64,000 nt of DNA, taken from Acidicapsa ligni. GTDB lineage: Bacteria > Acidobacteriota > Terriglobia > Terriglobales > Acidobacteriaceae. How positions within the stretch are numbered: position 1 is the first letter of the stretch; each line of letters begins with the position of its first letter. Shown here piece by piece: positions 35,372 through 43,661 of the stretch. Where the stretch lies: contig NZ_JAGSYG010000003.1 of the NCBI RefSeq assembly GCF_025685655.1, positions 124,001 to 188,000 of the forward strand, read 5' to 3'. Below the pieces are notes generated by a model that was not told the origin of the DNA, ran no database searches, and saw nothing but the letters and a program-made list of their open reading frames with translations. The position numbers and the translations under genes were made by a program.

Positions 35372-36409
35372 ATGGATCAATCCAGGGAAGTCCCCACCGT
35401 CTGGAATCAACTCGCGGAGGCCATGTATCTCAAAGATTCGCCGACGGCGGAGGTAAGGCTATCGGAAGCTGCCTCTTTCTCGTTCGGTAGACTTCAGAGC
35501 AGTCAAGGCCTCCTTGAAGTTGCACGTCCTGTCGTCGGTGAGCGTGGCTACATTATTGCGTTGCAACTCAAAGCCATACCTTTTATCGAACAATTCCTCA
35601 GCAACAAGAAGGTATCGAGTGGTTCTTACCCTGTAGGTGGCGTAAGTGTCATCAATTTACAAGAGGAGCCGGCGGTCCTGCTCCCAAATCCCTTCGATGC
35701 GTTGGTGCTGTATGTCACTCAAACAGATCTGGATGAAACTACGGATGCCCATCAGGCGCCACGAGTAGAGCAGTTGGTCTGGCCGCACGGGGTAGTTGAT
35801 CCTGTAGTTTACCACCTTGGGCAGACTCTTCTCTCTTCACTGGAGCAACCCCATCACGCTTCGAAGATTTTCGTGGATCATGTTTTGTATGCCTTGAACT
35901 GTCATTTTGCTTATTCGTATGGCGGTATGACAAGGTCGACTCCAAAAGTTCGAGGTGGGCTTTCACCTTGGCAGATGCGAAGAGCTACAGCGTTGTTGGA
36001 TGCCCATCTCGACGGCAACATTGCTCTGCAGCAAGTTGCTGAGGCCTGTGACTTGTCCTTAGGTCACTTTGCGCGGGCTTTCAAAAAGACCTTTCGCAGG
36101 CCGCCTTATACATGGCTGACTGAACGCCGTATAGAGAAGGCCAAAGATTTTATGATGAACTCGCGATTGCCCCTGGCCGACATCGCCGCTCGGTCTGGAT
36201 TTGCAGATCAATCTGCATTCAACCGCTCCTTCAAACGAATTCAGGGGATGAGTCCCGGGATATGGCGACGGAGAAACACTCTTGGGAGTAGCAGACAATA
36301 CAATTCCGGCAATGGAGAAACGAGTTCAGACCAAGAAGTGCGAAGCCTACTCCCGCCATTCCTTGGCTCCGGCGTCGGCCTTTTCGATAGCCAGCTAACC
36401 TCAGATTGA
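35372..36409 (+). CDS. AraC-family transcriptional regulator
   Basis: 345 residues. The last third holds the double helix-turn-helix of the family: VAEACDLSLGHFARAFKKTF (first) and LADIAARSGFADQSAFNRSF followed by GMSPGIWRRR (second). The N-terminal 200 residues, a presumed ligand-binding domain, are unlike classic AraC cupins that I can recognise. It is followed by genes for an alpha/beta hydrolase, a GMC oxidoreductase and a flavin amine oxidase on the same strand, and the gene is flanked on both sides by copies of a 95-bp element, suggesting it controls itself and the next gene. The C-terminal tail (about 45 residues) is low in complexity. Confidence 0.92.
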   Translation: MDQSREVPTVWNQLAEAMYLKDSPTAEVRLSEAASFSFGRLQSSQGLLEVARPVVGERGYIIALQLKAIPFIEQFLSNKKVSSGSYPVGGVSVINLQEEPAVLLPNPFDALVLYVTQTDLDETTDAHQAPRVEQLVWPHGVVDPVVYHLGQTLLSSLEQPHHASKIFVDHVLYALNCHFAYSYGGMTRSTPKVRGGLSPWQMRRATALLDAHLDGNIALQQVAEACDLSLGHFARAFKKTFRRPPYTWLTERRIEKAKDFMMNSRLPLADIAARSGFADQSAFNRSFKRIQGMSPGIWRRRNTLGSSRQYNSGNGETSSDQEVRSLLPPFLGSGVGLFDSQLTSD

Positions 36410-36426
36410 AGCGACGGAAGATTGAA

Positions 36427-36522
36427 GGGCCGCGTCGAACGCTATTGCCTCGATAATCCATCAGAAATAGCCACATTACATCAGTTTTAGCCAAGACTGC
36501 TATCTCCATCCAAGACTAGCCT
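36427..36522 (+). repeat. Duplicated element, copy 2 (upstream of the alpha/beta hydrolase)
   Basis: Second copy of the element at 35066-35159, starting 17 bp after the araC stop and ending about 175 bp before the hydrolase start. Position relative to the downstream start resembles copy 1, so both may act as the binding region for the same regulator, most simply the AraC protein itself. Confidence 0.75.
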
Positions 36523-36696
36523 TGGATTACACAGCATAAGAACTGTGAACATGGCGGATGTATTTTCGAAGCGGCATCAAGGGCCAGTTTCAAGTGAACG
36601 ACTGCATCCTGTCCTGCCCTCGACTTGCTCGACTTTTATGAAAATCATGTCACCCTTCCTGGGTTTCAGATATATCCAAAATTGGAGATTTATTTT

Positions 36697-37548
36697 ATGG
36701 CAGTTCAATCAGCTCATCATGTGGCACCCAACTTATTTGTGACAGCTTCAAACGGTGTCAAGTACGCGTATCGTCGTTTTGGAAAAACCGGCGGTACTCC
36801 TCTACTCTTCCTTCAACATTTCCGTGGTGGACTCGACAATTGGGACCCGCTGCTTACGGACACGATCTCAGCCGAACGTGAAGTCATTCTTTTTGACAAC
36901 ACCGGAGTTGGGCTCTCCGAAGGTACGGTGCCAACAACCGTTCTGGAGATGGCGCATGATGCAATCGCGTTCCTCGATAGTCTGAAACTCGAGCAGGTTG
37001 ATGTTCTGGGCTTTTCGTTGGGAGGCTTTGTCGCACAGGAGCTAGCATTGTTACGGCCTCTTCAGGTTCGAAAGCTGATCCTGGCTGGTACCGGGCCTCA
37101 GGGCGGACCCTCAATGCATGGTTGGCAAAAGGAAATTGCCGACGCCGTTCGTAAGCCGGATATCGGGGGAGAAGAACTTCTCTTTGCTTTCTTTGCACAT
37201 ACGCCTACGAGCCAGGCAAAGGGCATGGAGTTCCTCGGCCGCTTTATGGCGCGAACGGAAGATCGCGGCCCCATGTGCACCATTGAGGCATTCAGCAGAC
37301 AGTACGACGCTGTAGTTGAGTGGGGTATTTCCGACCATGCAAAACTGGCTCGACTTGAATCCATCGCTCAACCGACCCTGGTAGCAAATGGCGAGAGTGA
37401 CCTGATGATCCCCGCCAAGCTGACCCACCTGATGGGCGGCTTGATCCCGAACGCGAAGGTTGCAATCTATCCGGATGCCGCACACGGATTTCTTTTCCAA
37501 TATTCTGTCGAGTTCGGCGCAGAGGTACTCAAGTTTCTCGCCAGCTAA
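36697..37548 (+). CDS. Alpha/beta hydrolase
   Basis: About 284 residues from the ATG at 36697, which has GGAG about 10 bases upstream; an earlier in-frame ATG (36625) would add 24 residues not seen in the fold. The nucleophile elbow GFSLGGFVAQE carries the serine, NGESDLMIP the acid and DAAHGFLFQ the histidine. The oxyanion region reads LQHFRGGLDNWDP, in place of the usual HG motif. Likely a small-molecule esterase or haloperoxidase-like hydrolase. It lies downstream of araC and the second copy of the duplicated element, ahead of two flavoenzymes. Confidence 0.92.
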   Translation: MAVQSAHHVAPNLFVTASNGVKYAYRRFGKTGGTPLLFLQHFRGGLDNWDPLLTDTISAEREVILFDNTGVGLSEGTVPTTVLEMAHDAIAFLDSLKLEQVDVLGFSLGGFVAQELALLRPLQVRKLILAGTGPQGGPSMHGWQKEIADAVRKPDIGGEELLFAFFAHTPTSQAKGMEFLGRFMARTEDRGPMCTIEAFSRQYDAVVEWGISDHAKLARLESIAQPTLVANGESDLMIPAKLTHLMGGLIPNAKVAIYPDAAHGFLFQYSVEFGAEVLKFLAS

Positions 37549-37562
37549 CCCAAATGCATCCC

Positions 37563-37602
37563 CTGCATGGATGATGGCGCAAGCTCGCCATCATCCATGC
37601 AG
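37563..37602 (+). terminator. Strong hairpin after the alpha/beta hydrolase
   Basis: Perfect 17-bp arms around a six-base loop (40 bases total), starting 14 bp after the stop codon. There is no T-run after it, so it may act as a terminator, an mRNA-stabilising end or a barrier between the hydrolase and the GMC oxidoreductase gene. Confidence 0.7.
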
Positions 37603-37751
37603 TGTTCAAAAACATGAGATGGAGTGACGGGGAATAAAAAATTATTCTCCGTTAAGACGCGACACTTCATGTTGTTCGCATTCGGTATCGATGGAGCCGA
37701 ATGCGAGCCTGCCTACCTGCGCCCATCAACAACACACAAGGACAAAGCACC

Positions 37752-39320
37752 ATGAGTTCCAATACTCCCGGCTCTGTTGTAGCCACGCATTACGACTTTA
37801 TTGTTTGTGGATCTGGTTCTTCTGGATCCGTGATTGCAAGTCGTCTCTCTGAAAACTCTGCTGTGAAAGTACTGCTACTGGAAGCAGGCGGCGACGATAC
37901 TGATCCGTTCGTTACCGAGGCAGCAGCGTGGCCCATGAACATTGGGAGCGAACGAGACTGGGGATTCACATCGCAGCCTGATCCCAACCTGAATGGTCGT
38001 TCCGTGCCTCTATCGATGGGTAAGGCGTTGGGCGGCGGCTCGACGATTAATACCATGATCTGGGCCCGAGGGCACCAGACCGATTGGGATTTCTTTGCCT
38101 CTGAAGCCGGAGATCCTGCATGGAATTACCAATCGGTTTTAAACATCTATCGCCGCATCGAAGATTGGCATGGGGAGCCAGATCCGAAGTATCGCGGTGT
38201 AGGTGGTCCGCTCTTTGTTGAACCTGCGCCTGACCCCAATCCTATGGCGGGAGCGATGCTTGAGGGATGCCGATCACTCGGAATTCCTGTCTATGAGAAT
38301 CAGAATGGCCGAATGATGGAGGGTGCTGGCGGGGCTTCTATCGTGGATATCCGTGTACGCGATGGAAAGCGGCAATCTGTATTCCGCTCTTATGTCTTTC
38401 CTAATATTGACCGGCCTAATCTAACGATTCTGTCTCACGCACTGGTAACTAAACTGATCTTCGATGGTAAGCGAGCTGCTGGTGTAGAGATTGTCTTTGA
38501 AGGTAAGACGCAATGCATTTTAGCGACGTCGGATGTCATTCTTTCACTGGGCGCGATCAATACTCCGAAGGTATTGATGCAATCTGGTATAGGTGACGAG
38601 GCTGAATTAAAGCGATTCGGAATTCCAGTAGTGCAGCATCTGCCAGGCGTCGGTCAGAACTTTCAGGACCATGTTGGATTCGATTCAGTTTGGGAGGCAC
38701 CCGAGCCATTATCGCCACGCAATAACTTGGCCGAAGCCATGGTTTTCTGGAAGAGCGATCCGAAGCTTGAGGCTCCTGACATGCAGATCATTCTGGGCGA
38801 GTTCTTCAAATCTACACCTGAGAACATTGCGAGATTTCACGCGCCCACCAACGGCTGGATATTATTCGGAGGTCTTGAAAGACCGAAGAGCCGTGGAAGT
38901 ATCAGTCTCACCGGTCCCAATCCAGACGATCCTCTACAAATTGACACCAATTTCCTATCCCATCCGGACGATCTAAAAGCCGCGATTGCCTGTATAGAAC
39001 TGTCGCGGGAAATAGGAAATTCTGCAGCACTCAAACCGTTCGCCAAGCACGAGGTTATGCCGGGTAACTTGAAAGGCGCGGATCTTGAAGAATACGCACG
39101 CAATGGAGCCTCAACCTATTGGCATGAGACATGCACGGCAAAGATGGGCCGCGATACAATGTCTGTTGTGGATGGCAATTTAAAAGTGTACGGAATAGAA
39201 AATCTTCGCATCGTTGACGGCTCCATTATGCCAAGGATCACTACTGGTAACACGATGGCTCCATGCATCATCATTGGCGAGCGTGCCGCGGAGATTATCC
39301 GAACCCACCACAAGCTATAA
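37752..39320 (+). CDS. GMC-family FAD-dependent oxidoreductase
   Basis: About 522 residues from the ATG at 37752 (AAGGACAAAGCACC precedes it). The FAD-binding motif FIVCGSGSSGSVIASRL is near the N-terminus, with the first GMC signature in MGKALGGGSTINTMIWARG and the second in LSLGAINTPKVLMQSGIG. The catalytic histidine lies in TYWHETCTAKMG and its asparagine partner in TTGNTMAPC. Members oxidise alcohols, including choline and sugars; the substrate here is unknown. A cytoplasmic location is likely because no signal peptide is seen. The 17 codons upstream are in frame but poorly protein-like. Confidence 0.94.
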   Translation: MSSNTPGSVVATHYDFIVCGSGSSGSVIASRLSENSAVKVLLLEAGGDDTDPFVTEAAAWPMNIGSERDWGFTSQPDPNLNGRSVPLSMGKALGGGSTINTMIWARGHQTDWDFFASEAGDPAWNYQSVLNIYRRIEDWHGEPDPKYRGVGGPLFVEPAPDPNPMAGAMLEGCRSLGIPVYENQNGRMMEGAGGASIVDIRVRDGKRQSVFRSYVFPNIDRPNLTILSHALVTKLIFDGKRAAGVEIVFEGKTQCILATSDVILSLGAINTPKVLMQSGIGDEAELKRFGIPVVQHLPGVGQNFQDHVGFDSVWEAPEPLSPRNNLAEAMVFWKSDPKLEAPDMQIILGEFFKSTPENIARFHAPTNGWILFGGLERPKSRGSISLTGPNPDDPLQIDTNFLSHPDDLKAAIACIELSREIGNSAALKPFAKHEVMPGNLKGADLEEYARNGASTYWHETCTAKMGRDTMSVVDGNLKVYGIENLRIVDGSIMPRITTGNTMAPCIIIGERAAEIIRTHHKL

Positions 39321-39384
39321 GGGCATTCAGGCGGCTGTCGTCACACTCTAAGGAACAACAAATATCGGAAGAACTGTTTGCATC

Positions 39385-39436
39385 TTCAGTATGGGTAAAG
39401 CATGGCAAGGAGTGACTTGCTGAAGTTCATACTGAA
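39385..39436. promoter_or_regulatory. Inverted repeat upstream of the amine oxidase gene
   Basis: TTCAGTATG (39385-39393) and CATACTGAA (39428-39436) are exact inverted 9-mers separated by 34 bases, about 60 bp before the gene start. Could be an operator with two half-sites or a leader hairpin. Confidence 0.4.
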
Positions 39437-39497
39437 ACTGTAGCTGCGGCTAAGAAGTAATAAATCCAATAGTTAGTGCCATTTGATAAGGAACATT

Positions 39498-40910
39498 ATG
39501 AACCGACGTGCTTTCCTCGCAGCATTGGCTGCCGCAGCTTTAACCCCGTCAGCCAATGCCGCCTTTGCCCCTTTGGCTACCTCTCGACGAAAAGTAGTTA
39601 TCGTGGGCGGAGGGCTGGCGGGCCTTTCTTGCGCTTACGAGTTGAAGAAATATGGTTTCGATGTTGTTGTTCTCGAAGGGCAGGGACGTGCAGGCGGCAG
39701 AGTTCAAACGCTGCGAGAAGGATTATATCCAGAGCTTACCGCTGAAACCGGGGCGACACGAATCCCGGACACGCATCATCTTACGCTTTCTTATATACAA
39801 GAATTTGGTCTCAAACTCGAACCTTTCCACGGCGGTGATCTCGCAGACGTAATTCATCTGCGCGGGAAAAATTACGTTCTTCGTCACGATTCCGAACCGG
39901 ACTGGCCACTGAATCTGAGCCCGGAGGAACGCCGCCTGGGCCGCAAGGGTATGGCGGAACGCTACATGGGCGGTCCAGTGCAACGCGCGAAGGGCAGTGA
40001 GAATTCGCTCAATGTTCCCAAATCTATTTTGGAGCAGGATGACTCCACGCTTCGCGAATATCTGACCAAGCAAGGTCTTTCCCCCGACGGCATTGAACTC
40101 ATGACCGTGGGTGGGGACACCGCTGCGAGTGCCGGGTTGCTTATGCTGGTTAATTTCAACGAGCAGGTATCCCGCCAGTATTTCCATATCTCCGGCGGTA
40201 ACGATCAACTTCCAGGAGCGCTCGCCAGCCGGCTCGGCGGAGCAGTCCGGTATGGATGCCGAGTCGTAAGCATCGGGCAGGATGACGGCGGTGCATGGGC
40301 AGTTATTCAAAATGCCGAAGGCCACGAGACCGTTCGCGGTGACTATGTTGTGTCCGCGCTTCCGTTCTCGGTAGCCAGGAATCTGTTCTCTGAGGCGCGC
40401 CTTTCCGCTGACAAGCAACGCGTTATCCAGGAACTGAAATACTTCCCGGTAGATAAGATATTCCTTCAAATGCAGAGCCAATTTTGGAAGGCGAGCGGCC
40501 AGAGCGGATTCGCCAATACCGATCTGCTGTCTGAGCGTTTCTGGGCACTGGGACCGGATACGCCCGAAAAGCGAGGTCTCCTGCTGTCCTATGTAATCGG
40601 GTCGAAAGCAGCGAAGCTGGACGAAATGGATGTAGAAAGCCGTATAAAACAAACACTCGCTGATGCAGAAATCGTGTTTCCCGGTGCGGTCGAACACTTT
40701 GAAGCAGCTCGATCAAAGAGTTGGGCTCAGGATCCTTGGCAGCTAGGCGGTCTTTCGGCTTTCGGCCCTGGCGAACTCAGCTCTATTCCTGTGAACGCGC
40801 GCAGGGAAGGGCGAATTCTTTTTGCGGGCGAGCATACGTCCCGCTGGAATGGATGGATGCAGGGAGCTATCGAATCGGGGCATCGCGCAGCGAGGGAAAT
40901 TCGTGCGTGA
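39498..40910 (+). CDS. Tat-exported flavin monoamine/amino-acid oxidase-like protein
   Basis: 470 residues from the ATG at 39498, with AAGGA 6 bases upstream. The N-terminus NRRAFLAALAAAALTPSANA is a twin-arginine type signal. FAD binding is shown by KVVIVGGGLAGLSCAYEL and GQGRAGGRVQTLREG; the C-terminal FAD block is ILFAGEHTSRWNGWMQGAIE. This is the flavin amine oxidase superfamily (monoamine, L-amino-acid and polyamine oxidases). A periplasmic oxidase here together with a hydrolase and a GMC enzyme suggests degradation of an amine- or ester-containing compound, but no substrate can be named. Confidence 0.92.
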   Translation: MNRRAFLAALAAAALTPSANAAFAPLATSRRKVVIVGGGLAGLSCAYELKKYGFDVVVLEGQGRAGGRVQTLREGLYPELTAETGATRIPDTHHLTLSYIQEFGLKLEPFHGGDLADVIHLRGKNYVLRHDSEPDWPLNLSPEERRLGRKGMAERYMGGPVQRAKGSENSLNVPKSILEQDDSTLREYLTKQGLSPDGIELMTVGGDTAASAGLLMLVNFNEQVSRQYFHISGGNDQLPGALASRLGGAVRYGCRVVSIGQDDGGAWAVIQNAEGHETVRGDYVVSALPFSVARNLFSEARLSADKQRVIQELKYFPVDKIFLQMQSQFWKASGQSGFANTDLLSERFWALGPDTPEKRGLLLSYVIGSKAAKLDEMDVESRIKQTLADAEIVFPGAVEHFEAARSKSWAQDPWQLGGLSAFGPGELSSIPVNARREGRILFAGEHTSRWNGWMQGAIESGHRAAREIRA

Positions 40911-41222
40911 AGCGGCCAGCCTATCGTCGCCCACTATTGACTGAATGCTAGCCGGCTAGCGTTCAGCTATACATTTTGAAGAACTGCGGCGGCAAGGAAT
41001 CTGTAAGATGAATCCGGCCGCCAATCAGCACCATCGCATGGAAATTGAGGTGTGATGAGTGCTGACAACGGACCCAAAACCAACGAGACGAGATGCGGTG
41101 TAAAAGGTCTTTATAGACGCTTTTATGCAGTATCAGGAAAAGAATCATCATGTCTGATAACAGATATTCTGTAACAATTAGATTAAATTAGCTAACCATC
41201 TTGGCTACTATGGCTTGAATTC
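40911..41222. other. Intergenic region, no gene seen
   Basis: About 310 bp between convergent genes, holding a terminator-like hairpin near its left end (40941-40966). The remainder is AT-rich with no protein-like frame. Confidence 0.6.
40941..40966 (+). terminator. Hairpin after the amine oxidase gene
   Basis: Arms of 11 bases with one G-T type mismatch (CTGAATGCTAG / CTAGCGTTCAG) around a four-base loop, 31 bp past the stop codon and followed by CTATACATTTT. A plausible terminator. Confidence 0.6.
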
Positions 41223-41774
41223 TTATTTTTCATCCAAATGTTTAACTAGCGCCAGAGGTTCGCTACTCTGCTTTTTGCCTAGTAACCACTCCACTCGTTC
41301 TTCAATTTCTCCAGGCCTCATCTGCCCGAGTATTCGAGCGCGGACCATACCATCCGTATCCAAAAATACTGTTGCCGGAACAGCTTCTCCCAGCTTGAGC
41401 CGCTTTAGATCCTCATCTGTCGCTCCGACCCAAATAGGATAAGAAATCCCGCGCTTCTCCAGATACCCAGGAATCTTTTTTTGTGTATCGGCGGCATCGA
41501 CCGAGACGCCCAAAAACGCAACATTGTCATCCTTGTATTTATCCGCAGCCTTGACGAGCATAGGCATCTCCGCGTCGCACGGCCCGCACCAAGTAGCCCA
41601 AAAATTCAGCACGACGATCTTTCCCCGCAGATCGGACAGGCGCATGTCTTTTCCCTGTAAATTTCTCAGGGACAACGAAGCTGGTTTTTCCGATCCCGCA
41701 TTTAGAACTCCCACATTCAGAACCACAAAACTAGCCAGCAGCATGACGGCTGCCATCCATGAAAGTCGCTTCAA
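41223..41774 (-). CDS. TlpA/ResA-type membrane-anchored thioredoxin
   Basis: About 183 residues from a TTG at 41774, which has AAGGAG 8 bases upstream and gives a proper signal (MKRLSWMAAVMLLASFVVLN). The redox site is WCGPC (Cys63, Cys66) in NFWATWCGPCDAEMPML; the AhpC/TSA-Redoxin fold continues with GVSVDAADTQKKIPGYLEKR and the cis-proline GEAVPATVFLDTDG. Such periplasmic thioredoxins reduce disulfides, for example in cytochrome c maturation. It lies about 90 bp downstream of an outer-membrane-type gene, probably in one transcript. ATG at 41756 is an alternative start but would cut the signal. Confidence 0.9.
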   Translation of the reverse strand: MKRLSWMAAVMLLASFVVLNVGVLNAGSEKPASLSLRNLQGKDMRLSDLRGKIVVLNFWATWCGPCDAEMPMLVKAADKYKDDNVAFLGVSVDAADTQKKIPGYLEKRGISYPIWVGATDEDLKRLKLGEAVPATVFLDTDGMVRARILGQMRPGEIEERVEWLLGKKQSSEPLALVKHLDEK

Positions 41775-41863
41775 AATACTCTCCTTCGATATGTAATCAG
41801 CAAATGGGCGGTGGCCCTGTACCCAGCGACAGGGCCATCCTCCACATATAGTTTCGGCAAATA

Positions 41864-42988
41864 CTAGAAGCGATGCTGGAAGCTGGCCAGCCACAGCCAA
41901 TCCGCAAACGCCGCGTCTCCATGTGTACCCAACTGCATGTCCGGAACGCTGGCAATTCGGTTTCGGTAAACAGCCCGGTCGATGTTGGCCGTGATGAGGT
42001 CATGGCCGCCCTTCATGCTGTAGATGACTCCAGGCTCAAGCGAAACCGCATATCCCGGCCGCCGGAAACCCTCATCTCCACCAATCAGGTCATGTGCCGG
42101 AACGCCCTCTTTGCGCAGTCCGCCGGTCACTGTCAGGCCCGGCACTTTGGCGACCATGTAGGCCACACCAAGCTGTAGCAGGTATTCATCCGCTGCCGAA
42201 ACTTTGGCTTCCTGCGCCGGTTCCGGGGTTCCAAGCGGTGAAACGTTTGCAACGCCATTCGTCTCAGATGGAGTCACCAGGTAGCTCCCATTGAAATAGG
42301 CCTGTGTCGAATGGGAAAGCGCCTGAAACGACTGCACTGTCACCGGAATAGCCCACACGCCAATTCCCGGCTGGATGGAGTAATCAGCCGTCGAATTCGC
42401 CGATGGCGTTCCCGGAATAGCCACAAAATTGTTCTGGATATTGTCTCGTCCTGTCGGCATCTGCACACCCAATCCAACCTGGATGTTATGGCTTGGATTG
42501 TTCTTCGGATTCCAGACCCAGCCCTGCCCCTGGAAACTCACGTCGCCAACTCCAGATACCCCGTAATCTCCAATGAGATCGACTCCGGGTGCTCCTCCGC
42601 CGAGACTACCTGCCGCGATGAAATACCGGCGGCTGGCAAACTCTACTGGAATATTCCCTTCTACGCTGAATCGTGGCGTGATCTGGTACGTCAACCCTGC
42701 ATCCAGCAAGTTGATCCGATTGCGCACATTGGAATGTCCCTGCGTCCTATAAACCTGCTCAACCGACCCTACATAATGGCGAAAGGAATACAAATGCCTG
42801 TAATCAAAATTAAGCTGCCAATGACCTGGCGCAAGATAACCTCCATCATTGTCTGGACCTCCCACTCCACCTACGGAATGAGCTACAACACATCCCTGAG
42901 CCTCTAATACCTGGGGAACTGCTACCCCTAACGCGGCGACAGCCAAAACCACTATTCCTGACCTAACTACAAGCCTCTTCAATGACAT
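41864..42988 (-). CDS. Exported outer-membrane beta-barrel-like protein
   Basis: About 374 residues from the ATG at 42988 (AGGAGAACTGG upstream). A signal peptide (SLKRLVVRSGIVVLAVAALG) ends near LEAQ. The mature protein is rich in alternating strands (INLLDAGLTYQITPRFSVEG, HWQLNFDYRHLYSFRHY) and ends in phenylalanine (ASFQHRF), as expected for an outer-membrane barrel. I recognise no specific transporter family. The frame continues upstream, but that part has no protein-like composition. A TlpA-type gene follows on the same strand. Confidence 0.82.
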   Translation of the reverse strand: MSLKRLVVRSGIVVLAVAALGVAVPQVLEAQGCVVAHSVGGVGGPDNDGGYLAPGHWQLNFDYRHLYSFRHYVGSVEQVYRTQGHSNVRNRINLLDAGLTYQITPRFSVEGNIPVEFASRRYFIAAGSLGGGAPGVDLIGDYGVSGVGDVSFQGQGWVWNPKNNPSHNIQVGLGVQMPTGRDNIQNNFVAIPGTPSANSTADYSIQPGIGVWAIPVTVQSFQALSHSTQAYFNGSYLVTPSETNGVANVSPLGTPEPAQEAKVSAADEYLLQLGVAYMVAKVPGLTVTGGLRKEGVPAHDLIGGDEGFRRPGYAVSLEPGVIYSMKGGHDLITANIDRAVYRNRIASVPDMQLGTHGDAAFADWLWLASFQHRF

Positions 42989-43147
42989 CCAGTTCTCCTG
43001 ATTATTGTTTTCGGTACAGGAGAACCTTATCGGTGAGGTCAGACAAGTGTCTTGGACATAAGGGATGGCATGCAATTCCACCTTTCGATGGAATCAGCAT
43101 TGCAACATCCGATCTTTCTTATGGAAGAGCGCTAATCGTGAATAGAA

Positions 43148-43636
43148 CTACATCTTGTATCGGCCGAGGTCGTCGTCGTTCAACCCTTCAAGCCACTTCT
43201 TCAATTGCTCCGCGCTAGGTCCATCCGATGGCCCGGATGTATTCAGCTTGGCCAACGCCAACACTGGCTCCGCCACATAAATCGGGCAATCCGCGCGCAA
43301 TGCCAGTGCGATCGCATCCGAGGGGCGAGCGTCTACCGTCATGGCCTCACCTTGATGCGTGAGCCATAGAACTGCGTAAAAAGTATCGTCTTTAAGTTCT
43401 GTAATAACAATACGATCCAGCCTTCCATTCATGTAATCAATAAGGTTTTTAGTTAAGTCGTGAGTCATTGGCCGCGACGCGGATTGCTTCTCAATTTCAA
43501 GAGCGATCGCATTCGCCTCGTAGATCCCAACCCATATAGGCAGCACCATGTCGGAACCCACGTCCTTCAGGACAATGATAGGCATGTTGGTGTTTGGGTC
43601 CATCATCAGACCGCGAATACGCATTTCGATATCCAT
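43148..43636 (-). CDS. Bifunctional nuclease family (DUF151) protein
   Basis: 162 residues. The DUF151 core is clear: PIIVLKDVGSDMVLPIWVGIYEANAIALE, then DDTFYAVLWLTHQGEAMTVDARPSDAIALALR, where the ARPSDAIALALR motif is the family signature. Relatives are described as bifunctional nucleases, but the bacterial role is poorly known. A C-terminal tail (SAEQLKKWLEGLNDDD) is common among acidobacterial and thermophile members. It lies 25 bp downstream of miaB on the same strand and is probably co-transcribed. Confidence 0.93.
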   Translation of the reverse strand: MDIEMRIRGLMMDPNTNMPIIVLKDVGSDMVLPIWVGIYEANAIALEIEKQSASRPMTHDLTKNLIDYMNGRLDRIVITELKDDTFYAVLWLTHQGEAMTVDARPSDAIALALRADCPIYVAEPVLALAKLNTSGPSDGPSAEQLKKWLEGLNDDDLGRYKM

Positions 43637-43661
43637 GCCAATCCCCTCTCGCAGCCTTTCC

